NCBI GenBank assembly: GCA_964565165.1
Contig: CAZMDJ010000053.1
Location: 1 to 8,024, forward strand
DNA length: 8,024 nt
Source of the DNA: ZLKRG08 sp964565165
Lineage (GTDB): Bacteria; Actinomycetota; Actinomycetes; Nanopelagicales; Nanopelagicaceae
Direction of reading: 5' to 3'
Below, piece by piece: positions 1 to 5,544 of the stretch. The notes under the pieces were generated by a model. The model was not told the origin of the DNA, searched no databases, and was given only the letters and a program-made list of their open reading frames with translations. The translations under genes were made by a program, and so were the position numbers. How positions within the stretch are numbered: the first letter of the stretch is position 1; every line of letters begins with the position of its first letter.

Positions 1-378
1 AATGAAGAGTTAGTAATTGTTCGAGACATTGAAGTCTTCTCTCAATTCGAACATCACTTAACTCCATTCCATGGAGTTGCACACGTTGGTTACATTCCAA
101 AAGGAAAGATCACCGGACTTTCAAAGATCGCACGACTAGTTGATGTATTTGCACGCCGCCCTCAGGTTCAAGAACGTTTAACTTCTCAGATTGCAGATGC
201 AATGGTTGAAATTCTTGATTGTGCTGGCGTTATTGTCATTATTGATTGCGAACATTTATGTATGTCTATGCGCGGCGTACGTAAAGCAGAGGCGCGCACC
301 ATTACCTCTGCTGTGCGTGGAGAACTTCGTAATGCAGCTACACGTGCTGAAGCGATCAGCTTAATTACAAAAGGTTAA
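1..378 (+). CDS. folE: GTP cyclohydrolase I (FolE), 3' part only
   Basis: This is the C-terminal 125 residues of GTP cyclohydrolase I, which converts GTP to dihydroneopterin triphosphate, the entry step of folate synthesis in the cytoplasm. The 5' end lies outside the window. Family hallmarks are clear: VRDI near residue 7, EHH at 17-19, FHGVAHVGYIP at 23-33, TGLSKIARLVDV from about 38, QVQERLTSQIADA from about 56, and EHLCMSMRGVRK at 84-95. The zinc ligands expected from the E. coli enzyme are Cys110, His113 and Cys181. His19 and Cys87 match the last two, but the Cys110 position is Phe16 (TTC at 46-48), giving SQFEHH instead of the usual S-x-C-E-H-H. Two other cysteines, Cys74 and Cys83, stand near Cys87. 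Identity as FolE is certain from the rest of the alignment; whether this version binds zinc normally is not. It is followed by folP after 3 bases, so the two are very likely cotranscribed. Confidence 0.95.
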   Translation, partial: NEELVIVRDIEVFSQFEHHLTPFHGVAHVGYIPKGKITGLSKIARLVDVFARRPQVQERLTSQIADAMVEILDCAGVIVIIDCEHLCMSMRGVRKAEARTITSAVRGELRNAATRAEAISLITKG

Positions 379-381
379 TTA

Positions 382-1155
382 ATGACTTTAGTAATGGGCA
401 TTTTAAATGTCACACCAGATTCGTTTTCAGATGGTGGAGATTATTTAGATCCTAAGAAAGCTATTGCTCGCGGCCTTGAAATGATTGAAGAGGGCGCGAC
501 CATCATTGATGTTGGCGGCGAATCAACAAAACCTGGTGCGGATCGTGTAACACTTGAAGAAGAGTTAACTCGCGTGATTCCAGTTATTCATGCACTTGCC
601 AAGACTGGCGCCAAAGTTAGCGTTGACACTATGCGTGCTGAAGTTGCAGCAATGGCGGTTGCCGCTGGCGCGAGCATTATTAATGATGTAAGTGGCGGTC
701 TTTCAGACCCAGCTATGCATGCAACTGCAGCAGCGTTAAAGGTGCAATACATCTGCATGCACTGGCGCGGAGAATCGAAAAATATGGATTCTCTAGCAGT
801 TTATGAAGATGTAACTATGGATGTAATTAATGAGCTAACTAAACAAGTGGCTTCAGCGCTGTTGGCGGGAATCGAACCTACAAAGTTAGTGGTGGATCCA
901 GGTTTAGGTTTTGCAAAGAACGCAGAACAGAACTGGGAAATTCTGCGCAATATCGATAAGTTCAAAGAACTTGGTTTTCCAATTCTGGTCGGTGGATCAC
1001 GTAAGCGTTTCTTAGGCGGAAGCGAACCATTAGAACGCGAAAGCGCATCAATTGCATTGACAACTTGGCTAGCTACAAAACATATTTGGGGTGTGCGCAC
1101 ACATACCGTTAAGCCTCACGTTGAAGCGATTAAAGTTGTTGGACAGGTCCTATGA
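382..1155 (+). CDS. folP: dihydropteroate synthase
   Basis: This 257-residue cytoplasmic TIM-barrel enzyme joins p-aminobenzoate to 6-hydroxymethyl-dihydropterin diphosphate to form dihydropteroate; it is the sulfonamide target. Visible motifs in order are GILNVTPDSFSDGG (6-19, with Asn9), GGESTKPGA (45-53), SVDT with Asp82, NDVSGG with Asn101, MHWRG (126-130), DPGLGFAKN with Asp172, GGSRKRFLG with Lys208, and the C-terminal VRTHTV with Arg239 and His241. The last motif more commonly reads R-x-H-D-V; here Asp is Thr, a mild deviation. The length is slightly below the usual 265-285. The start is supported by the immediate MGILNVTPDSF context and by AAAGG at 370-374, about 7 bases upstream. The stop overlaps the folB start in ATGA, so translation is probably coupled. 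Confidence 0.97.
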   Translation: MTLVMGILNVTPDSFSDGGDYLDPKKAIARGLEMIEEGATIIDVGGESTKPGADRVTLEEELTRVIPVIHALAKTGAKVSVDTMRAEVAAMAVAAGASIINDVSGGLSDPAMHATAAALKVQYICMHWRGESKNMDSLAVYEDVTMDVINELTKQVASALLAGIEPTKLVVDPGLGFAKNAEQNWEILRNIDKFKELGFPILVGGSRKRFLGGSEPLERESASIALTTWLATKHIWGVRTHTVKPHVEAIKVVGQVL

Positions 1156-1514
1156 GCGACCGTATCGAACTAAAAGGAATTGAAGCTTTCGGTTATCACG
1201 GCGTATTTCCAGAGGAACGACGTGATGGTCAACTTTTCTACGCTGATATCTGCGCAGAGTTAGATTTAGAGGCGGCATCAAATAGCGATGCCCTTGAAGA
1301 TACTGTCGATTACGGCGCAATGGTGGATTTAGTAGTCGAAGATATTCAAGATGATCCTTGCGATTTAATCGAACATTTAGGTGGACGTATCGCTGATCGC
1401 ATCCTCTTTGAATTCCATAAAATCAATCGAGTTTCAGTAACAATTCATAAACCTAGTGCACCAGTAAATGGCAACGTGCTTGATATTGCAGTAACTATCG
1501 AACGCAATCGATGA
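1152..1514 (+). CDS. folB: dihydroneopterin aldolase
   Basis: This 120-residue protein is the normal size for bacterial FolB. It cleaves 7,8-dihydroneopterin to 6-hydroxymethyl-dihydropterin and glycolaldehyde, and family members form octamers in the cytoplasm. Diagnostic segments are FGYHGVFPEERRDGQ (13-27, with Glu22), the VDYG segment carrying Tyr54, LIEHLGGRIADRIL (72-85, with Glu74) and the terminal VTIHKPSAP (96-104) with the catalytic Lys100. Positions Glu22, Tyr54, Glu74 and Lys100 match the active-site residues known for this family. The start overlaps the folP stop and the stop overlaps the folK start, each by 4 bases in ATGA. FolB makes the substrate of FolK, the next gene. Confidence 0.97.
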   Translation: MSDRIELKGIEAFGYHGVFPEERRDGQLFYADICAELDLEAASNSDALEDTVDYGAMVDLVVEDIQDDPCDLIEHLGGRIADRILFEFHKINRVSVTIHKPSAPVNGNVLDIAVTIERNR

Positions 1515-1954
1515 AAGCGGTTATTGGGCTGGGTTCTAATATCGGTAACCCAAAAGAGAATTTAGATTTAGCGCTTGCGTTACTTCGCGAAGCCACAGAT
1601 GTGGTTAAAGTTTCAAGTTATTACGTCACAAAGCCTGTTGGTTATGAAGATCAACCAGATTTTGTTAATGCCGTCTGCATTATTGAAACAGAGCTTCCGG
1701 CAATGGAGCTTTTAAATATGTTGCACGGGATTGAGAAAGCGATGGGGCGCGCACGAACCATCAAATGGGGTCCGCGCACACTTGATTTAGACATCATTCA
1801 ATATGGCACTTTGCTTTCGAAGGCGGAGGAGTTAACGCTTCCTCACCCGCGTGCACACGAGCGTAAATTTGTTTTAGAACCGTGGTCAGAGATTGAACCT
1901 GATGCAATTCTTCTGACTCACGGCAAGATTTCAGAGTTATTAAGTAAGTTATAA
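1511..1954 (+). CDS. folK: 6-hydroxymethyl-dihydropterin pyrophosphokinase (HPPK)
   Basis: This 147-residue protein is a typical single-domain HPPK. It transfers pyrophosphate from ATP to 6-hydroxymethyl-7,8-dihydropterin, making the FolP substrate. Motifs are IGLGSNIGNP (5-14), the pterin-binding stretch T-K-P-V-G-Y with QPDFVNAV (48-55), and the ATP/Mg signature R-T-I-K-W-G-P-R-T-L-D-L-D-I-I (82-96), containing Arg82, Trp86, Arg89 and the metal-binding Asp92 and Asp94. These are followed by LTLPHPRAHERKFVLEP (108-124). No Shine-Dalgarno sequence is evident before the ATG, which fits coupling to folB through the ATGA overlap. It ends the folate block; a 40-base gap separates it from panC. 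Confidence 0.97.
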   Translation: MKAVIGLGSNIGNPKENLDLALALLREATDVVKVSSYYVTKPVGYEDQPDFVNAVCIIETELPAMELLNMLHGIEKAMGRARTIKWGPRTLDLDIIQYGTLLSKAEELTLPHPRAHERKFVLEPWSEIEPDAILLTHGKISELLSKL

Positions 1955-1958
1955 TTTC

Positions 1959-1986
1959 CCAGTACCCGGTACCCACGATGGACTGG
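1959..1986 (+). promoter_or_regulatory. possible RNA hairpin in the folK-panC gap, overlapping the panC ribosome binding site
   Basis: CCAGT at 1959-1963 is complementary to ACTGG at 1982-1986. Inside these arms CC at 1965-1966 can pair with GG at 1980-1981, leaving one bulged A. The 13-base loop region contains the self-complementary GGTACC. The 3' arm takes in the first two bases of the panC GGAG site, so folding could limit panC initiation. The stem is short, and the structure may be chance or a relic of genes lost between folK and panC. Confidence 0.25.
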
Positions 1987-1988
1987 AG
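1985..1988 (+). promoter_or_regulatory. ribosome binding site of panC (GGAG)
   Basis: GGAG stands 6 bases before the ATG at 1995. This supports a genuine start at 1995 even though the resulting protein lacks the usual N-terminal helix. The only in-frame alternative upstream is blocked by TAA at 1992-1994. The first half of this site also lies in the 3' arm of a possible hairpin at 1959-1986. Confidence 0.7.
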
Positions 1989-1994
1989 TGTTAA

Positions 1995-2720
1995 ATGGAA
2001 AAAGGCTTTGTGCCAACAATGGGCGCGTTGCATGCTGGTCATGCTGCGTTAATTTCTGCTGCGCGCAAGCGAAGCGAGAACGTTGTAGTTAGCGTCTTTG
2101 TAAACCCATTGCAATTTAATGATCCTGAAGATTTAAAGAAGTATCCGCGCACACCAGAACGTGATCGTGAAATTGCACTTGAAGCAGGCGCAACCGAAGT
2201 TTGGTTTCCTACTTATGAAGAGATTTATCCATCAAATCCTGTTGTAATTGAGGCCGGTCCAGTGGGCAACCTCTTTGAAGGCACCTCAAGACCTGGACAT
2301 TTCAGCGGCATGTTAACTGTGGTTAAACGCTTATTTGATTTAGTGCAACCTGATTTTGCGGTATTCGGAGAGAAAGACTTTCAGCAACTATTTCTGATTA
2401 AAGAGATGGTGAAGCAATTCAATTTACCAATCGATATCGTCTCGCATCCGATTGTTCGTGAATCTGATGGTCTTGCTATGTCATCTCGTAACGTTCGATT
2501 ATCACCAGAAGATCGCCAGAAAGCGTTGATTATTTATAAGGCGCTCAACTCTGGTCGCGAACATTTGAGAGAAATTTTAGATTCAGAACCCGCTTGGAAA
2601 ACTGACTATGCAACGGTGATAAACCCTGAGAATTTCAAAGAAGAAATTGCGCCAAAACAACGTGCCATCGTGGCAGGTTGGATTGGCGGAATCCGACTAA
2701 TAGACAACATGGAGTACTGA
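1995..2720 (+). CDS. panC: pantothenate synthetase, N-terminally short
   Basis: This enzyme condenses pantoate and beta-alanine using ATP to give pantothenate (vitamin B5), in the cytoplasm. The 241 residues retain the nucleotide-binding PTMGALHAGH (7-16, with Met9, His13, His16), FVNPLQF with Gln40, SRPGHFSG (98-105), FGEKDFQQL (124-132, with Lys127, Asp128, Gln131) and AMSSRN (161-166). These cover the active-site residues I recall for the M. tuberculosis enzyme. It is shorter than the family norm (about 280-310) in two places. It begins only six residues before PTMG, so the usual first 20-30 residues (helix 1 and part of the first strand) are absent. The C-terminal domain after SSRN is about 15-20 residues shorter than in E. 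coli. TAA at 1992-1994 rules out an in-frame extension. All motifs and the frame are intact, so I read it as a trimmed functional enzyme rather than a pseudogene. The stop overlaps the coaX start by one base. Confidence 0.93.
   Translation: MEKGFVPTMGALHAGHAALISAARKRSENVVVSVFVNPLQFNDPEDLKKYPRTPERDREIALEAGATEVWFPTYEEIYPSNPVVIEAGPVGNLFEGTSRPGHFSGMLTVVKRLFDLVQPDFAVFGEKDFQQLFLIKEMVKQFNLPIDIVSHPIVRESDGLAMSSRNVRLSPEDRQKALIIYKALNSGREHLREILDSEPAWKTDYATVINPENFKEEIAPKQRAIVAGWIGGIRLIDNMEY
2711..2714 (+). promoter_or_regulatory. ribosome binding site that fixes the coaX start (GGAG)
   Basis: GGAG lies 5 bases before the ATG at 2720, inside the end of panC. It selects 2720 over an in-frame ATG at 2678, which would add 14 residues unlike any CoaX N-terminus. 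The protein from 2720 begins directly with the conserved LTIDVGNTNT motif. Confidence 0.75.
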
Positions 2721-3484
2721 TGCTGCTAACAATCGACGTTGGAAATACAAATACCGTACTAGGTACTTTCCTAGGTGAAGATTTAGTTCATTCATGGCGC
2801 GTTAAGACAGATCCACGAAGCACTGCAGACGAACTATGGCTGCAGATGCGCGCATTAGTCGAAGGCATCGATATCACTGGTCTATCTATCTGCTCTACTG
2901 TTCCGGCAACACTTCGCGAGATGCGTACGATGATTGCGCAGTATTTTTCAGAAACTCCAACCACAATCGTTGAACCAGGTATCAAAACCGGCGTTCCGCT
3001 TTTAGTTGATAATCCAAAAGAGATCGGCGCAGACCGCATTGTTAATACCCTTGCAGCGCACACTCTTTATGGCGGTCCTGCGATCGTGGTTGATTTTGGT
3101 ACTTCCACAAATCTTGATGTGGTTTCTCCAAAAGGAGAATTTCTAGGAGGTGCTCTTGCACCTGGTATTGAAATTTCGGTTGATGCACTTGCACAGCGCG
3201 CAGCGCAGCTTCGAAAAGTGGAGTTAATTAAGCCCCGCTCTGTAATTGGTAAGAACACCGTTGAAGCGCTTCAATCCGGAACAATCTATGGATTTGCAGG
3301 CCAAGTTGATGGATTGGTTAATCGAATTTCTGATGAGTTGCAGGATCAATTCAAAGAACGCCCAACAGTTATCGCGACAGGTGGATTAGCGCCACTGATT
3401 TTTGGCGTTGCAGATACTTTGGACGAACATGAGCCTGATTTAACGCTGATTGGGCTACGTCTGATTCACGAGCGTAATAACTAA
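2720..3484 (+). CDS. coaX: type III pantothenate kinase
   Basis: This 254-residue kinase of the acetate kinase/Hsp70/actin fold phosphorylates pantothenate, the first and committed step to coenzyme A. The start at 2720 gives MLLTIDVGNTNTVLG, with the phosphate-binding Asp6 and the GNT-N motif. The catalytic GADR motif is at 103-106 with Asp105, followed by IVNTLAAH. The second phosphate motif VVDFGTSTNLDVVS is at 123-136; Leu135-region residues differ slightly from the more common FGT-x-T-x-FDVV. GGALAPGIEIS follows near 147-157 and a late ATGGLAP loop near the C-terminus. Type III kinases as a family are not feedback-inhibited by CoA and need a monovalent cation. Coupling to panC (TGATG) joins making and using pantothenate. 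In M. tuberculosis panD lies between these two genes; here it is absent. Confidence 0.96.
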   Translation: MLLTIDVGNTNTVLGTFLGEDLVHSWRVKTDPRSTADELWLQMRALVEGIDITGLSICSTVPATLREMRTMIAQYFSETPTTIVEPGIKTGVPLLVDNPKEIGADRIVNTLAAHTLYGGPAIVVDFGTSTNLDVVSPKGEFLGGALAPGIEISVDALAQRAAQLRKVELIKPRSVIGKNTVEALQSGTIYGFAGQVDGLVNRISDELQDQFKERPTVIATGGLAPLIFGVADTLDEHEPDLTLIGLRLIHERNN

Positions 3485-3489
3485 TTAGA

Positions 3490-3495
3490 TAGACT
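3490..3495 (+). promoter_or_regulatory. possible -10 element (TAGACT) for near-leaderless lysS transcription
   Basis: TAGACT fits the actinobacterial TANNNT -10 pattern and ends 10 bases before the lysS ATG, so transcription would start about 3-4 bases before the start codon. No Shine-Dalgarno sequence is visible in the 21-base gap, as expected of leaderless genes. The only -35 candidate, TTCACG at 3465-3470, has a long 19-base spacer. Readthrough from coaX is an equally good explanation. Confidence 0.25.
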
Positions 3496-3505
3496 CGCGC
3501 CCGTT

Positions 3506-4990
3506 ATGAGCGAAAATTTAGAACTCCCAGAGCAGTTACGTATCCGCCGCGAGAAGCGCGAACGTATTATCGAATCAGGCAAAGAGGCATACCCAGTCTC
3601 TGTGCCACGCACCAAGTCTCTGGCTGAGATTCGCGCTAAGTACGAAGGCCTTGCAACCGATACCGCAACTGGCGACATTGAATCGGTAACTGGACGCATT
3701 ATCTTTAAGCGCGATACCGGAAAGCTTTGCTTTGCAAATATTCGCGAAGGTGAAGGCACCGAACTCCAAGTAATGCTTTCATTAGATAAAGTTGGAGAAG
3801 CGCAATTAGATTCATGGAAATCTGAAATGGATCTTGGTGACATTGTTTCTGTTACTGGTGAAGTAATTACTTCAAAGCGCGGAGAACTTTCGATTTTGGC
3901 TAACGAATATATGTTGGCATCAAAGGCGCTACGTCCGCTTCCGGTAGAACATAAAGAGTTAAATGAAGAGACTCGCGTTCGTCAACGTTATGTAGATTTA
4001 ATTGTTCGTCCGCAAGCGCGCGAAATGGCACGTATTCGCCCTAAGGTCATGAACTCACTACGCAATACCTTTGCCGCACAAGATTTCCTTGAAGTTGAAA
4101 CACCAATGCTTCAAGTTATGCACGGTGGTGCAGCGGCGCGTCCATTTAAGACCCACTCAAATGCATACGACATTCCGCTATTCCTACGTATTGCGCCAGA
4201 ACTATTCTTAAAGCGTTGCGTCGTTGGTGGCATCGAGCGAGTATTTGAAATCAATCGTAACTTCCGCAATGAAGGCGCTGATTCCAGCCACTCACCAGAG
4301 TTTGCAATGATTGAGTCATATCAGGCATACGGAGATTGGCGCACAATCGCTGATTTAACTCGTTCTTTAGTTCAGAACGCTGCGATGGATGTATTTGGAA
4401 CTCACGTTGTCACTCACCACGATGGTCGTCAATCAGATCTCGGTGGCGAGTGGGCAGAAGTTTCACTTTATGAAGTAATTTCAAATGGCGTTGGCCAAGA
4501 AGTAACTGCGTTAACTCCGTATGCAGAGTTAAAGAAAATCGCAGATAAATTAGGCATGAAGGTAGATCCAAAATGGATCACCGGAAAGCTTGCTGAAGAA
4601 ATCTTCGAACATGTTGGCAAGGAACATTTAATTAAGCCAACATTCGTAATGGGATTCCCAGTTGATACCTCACCACTTGTGCGCCAGCACCGCGAAATTC
4701 CTGGCGTGGTAGAGAAGTGGGATTTATATGTTGATGGTTTCGAATTAGCAACAGGTTATTCAGAGTTAATTGATCCAGTTATTCAACGCGAACGTCTTGA
4801 AGAGCAGGCAAAACTTGGCGCTAAGGGCGATGAAGAAGCGATGCCGCTTGATGAAGATTTCTTACGCGCAATGGAGTTCGGTATGCCTCCGATGGGCGGA
4901 ATGGGAATGGGCGCAGATCGTTTGTTGATGGCGCTTACAGGTTTAGGTATTCGCGAAACAATTCTCTTCCCGTTGGTAAAGCCAGAATAA
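3506..4990 (+). CDS. lysS: lysyl-tRNA synthetase, class II
   Basis: This 494-residue enzyme charges tRNA-Lys with lysine in the cytoplasm, and its length is normal for bacterial LysS. The N-terminal OB-fold anticodon-binding domain spans about residues 58-148 (from ESVTGRIIFKR to YMLASKALRPLP). The class II catalytic core follows, with motif 1 around FLEVETPML, the HGGAAARPF loop, and motif 2 FEINRNFRNEGADSSHSPEF starting at 247 with Arg254. Motif 3 is GMGMGADRLLMAL with Arg472, ending in ETILFPLVKPE. The RNEGADSSHSPEFAM wording is typical of actinobacterial LysS. The start gives a charged N-terminal helix with no obvious Shine-Dalgarno; a near-leaderless start or readthrough from coaX is possible. 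argA begins 2 bases after the stop. In mycobacteria lysS sits in the same place, upstream of lsr2 and clpC1. Confidence 0.97.
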   Translation: MSENLELPEQLRIRREKRERIIESGKEAYPVSVPRTKSLAEIRAKYEGLATDTATGDIESVTGRIIFKRDTGKLCFANIREGEGTELQVMLSLDKVGEAQLDSWKSEMDLGDIVSVTGEVITSKRGELSILANEYMLASKALRPLPVEHKELNEETRVRQRYVDLIVRPQAREMARIRPKVMNSLRNTFAAQDFLEVETPMLQVMHGGAAARPFKTHSNAYDIPLFLRIAPELFLKRCVVGGIERVFEINRNFRNEGADSSHSPEFAMIESYQAYGDWRTIADLTRSLVQNAAMDVFGTHVVTHHDGRQSDLGGEWAEVSLYEVISNGVGQEVTALTPYAELKKIADKLGMKVDPKWITGKLAEEIFEHVGKEHLIKPTFVMGFPVDTSPLVRQHREIPGVVEKWDLYVDGFELATGYSELIDPVIQRERLEEQAKLGAKGDEEAMPLDEDFLRAMEFGMPPMGGMGMGADRLLMALTGLGIRETILFPLVKPE

Positions 4991-4992
4991 AT

Positions 4993-5496
4993 ATGTCAAT
5001 CGTTGTACGCCCTGCGAAGACTTCTGATGTCAAAGGCATCCGAAAGTTAATCGACACTTACGCGCCACAACGAAGAATTCTTTCTAAAGAGACAGTTACT
5101 CTTTACGAATCAGTGCAAGAGTTTGTCGTCGCAGTTGATGGTGATGAAGTAGTTGGTTGCGGAGCGCTTCACGTACTTTGGGAAGATGTTGCCGAAGTTC
5201 GTACCGTTGCAGTTAATGAAAATTTGCGCGGTAAAGGCGTGGGCCATCAGATCCTTGAAATTCTAATTGCCCGAGCAGAAGCGGTCGGAGTTAAGAAGCT
5301 CTTCTGTCTAACATTTGAGACCGAATTCTTTGGCCGCCATGGCTTCACTGAAATCGTCGGGGCGCCGGTCGACCCTGAGGTTTATCAGCAACTCCTTCGC
5401 AGTTATGACGAAGGTATCGCCGAACTCTTGGATTTGGAGTCTTCTAAGCCAAATACCCTCGGAAATACCCGCATGATCAAAATATTGGGGGCATAA
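4993..5496 (+). CDS. argA: N-acetylglutamate synthase, short GNAT type (amino-acid N-acetyltransferase)
   Basis: This 167-residue single-domain GNAT protein resembles the actinobacterial N-acetylglutamate synthase of the M. tuberculosis Rv2747 type. That enzyme acetylates glutamate from acetyl-CoA as the first step of arginine synthesis and lacks the amino-acid-kinase domain of E. coli ArgA. Evidence is the N-terminal VVRPAKTSDVKGIRKLIDTYA (4-24), TLYESVQEF (36-44), VGCGALHVLWEDVAEVRTVAV (54-74), the acetyl-CoA pyrophosphate loop RGKGVG (79-84), LTFETEFFGRHGF (near 106-118), and the diagnostic C-terminal SYDEGIAELLDLESSKPNTLGNTRM. The last block is characteristic of this subfamily and sets it apart from generic GNATs. 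The start lies 2 bases after the lysS stop with no clear ribosome binding site, so it is probably coupled to lysS. The substrate follows from family resemblance recalled from memory; the GNAT fold itself is certain. Confidence 0.85.
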   Translation: MSIVVRPAKTSDVKGIRKLIDTYAPQRRILSKETVTLYESVQEFVVAVDGDEVVGCGALHVLWEDVAEVRTVAVNENLRGKGVGHQILEILIARAEAVGVKKLFCLTFETEFFGRHGFTEIVGAPVDPEVYQQLLRSYDEGIAELLDLESSKPNTLGNTRMIKILGA

Positions 5497-5515
5497 AAAC
5501 TCCGCTTTATTGGTT
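5490..5515 (+). promoter_or_regulatory. possible stress-sigma promoter of clpC (GGCAT-N18-GTT)
   Basis: GGCAT at 5490-5494 and GTT at 5513-5515, 18 bases apart, differ by one base from the SigR/SigH-type consensus GGAAT-N18-GTT of actinobacteria. Clp genes are controlled by such sigma factors in some relatives. A housekeeping alternative is TTGGGG at 5485-5490 with TATTGG at 5508-5513 (17-base spacer), or a TANNNT element TAGGCT at 5515-5520. None is strong; the short motifs could match by chance. Confidence 0.25.
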
Positions 5516-5530
5516 AGGCTATTTACAACC

Positions 5531-5538
5531 AAGGAGGT
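5531..5538 (+). promoter_or_regulatory. strong ribosome binding site of clpC (AAGGAGGT)
   Basis: AAGGAGGT is a full complement to the 3' end of 16S rRNA, with a 6-base spacer to the ATG at 5545. It is by far the strongest ribosome binding site in the window, where most genes rely on overlap or weak sites. It fixes the clpC start and suggests high expression independent of upstream translation. Confidence 0.93.
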
Positions 5539-5544
5539 CCATCG

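Noticed and set aside
801..1100. Minus-strand open frame of 99 codons inside folP
   Set aside because: It lies wholly inside a well-conserved gene, has no recognisable protein similarity and no ribosome binding context.
1794..2042. Minus-strand open frame across the folK-panC junction
   Set aside because: It overlaps two confirmed genes and its translation shows no domain or coding signature.
1978..2051. ATG at 1978 as an alternative start upstream of panC
   Set aside because: It is in a different frame and ends after about two dozen codons with no recognisable protein; it could matter only if a frameshift error lies between it and the PTMG motif.
2678..2719. In-frame ATG at 2678 as an upstream start for coaX
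   Set aside because: It adds 14 residues unlike CoaX and overlaps panC by 43 bases; the GGAG at 2711-2714 and the LTIDVGNTNT motif favour 2720.
3481..3843. Minus-strand open frame of 120 codons over the start of lysS
   Set aside because: It is Ser- and Arg-rich in the way expected for an antisense shadow, and it covers the conserved LysS N-terminus.
5497..5530. Rho-independent terminator between argA and clpC
   Set aside because: No GC-rich inverted repeat followed by a T run is visible in the gap.
5497..5544. ClgR operator upstream of clpC
   Set aside because: CGCT at 5504-5506 onward begins like half of the recalled ClgR box, but the second GCG half is missing at the right spacing.
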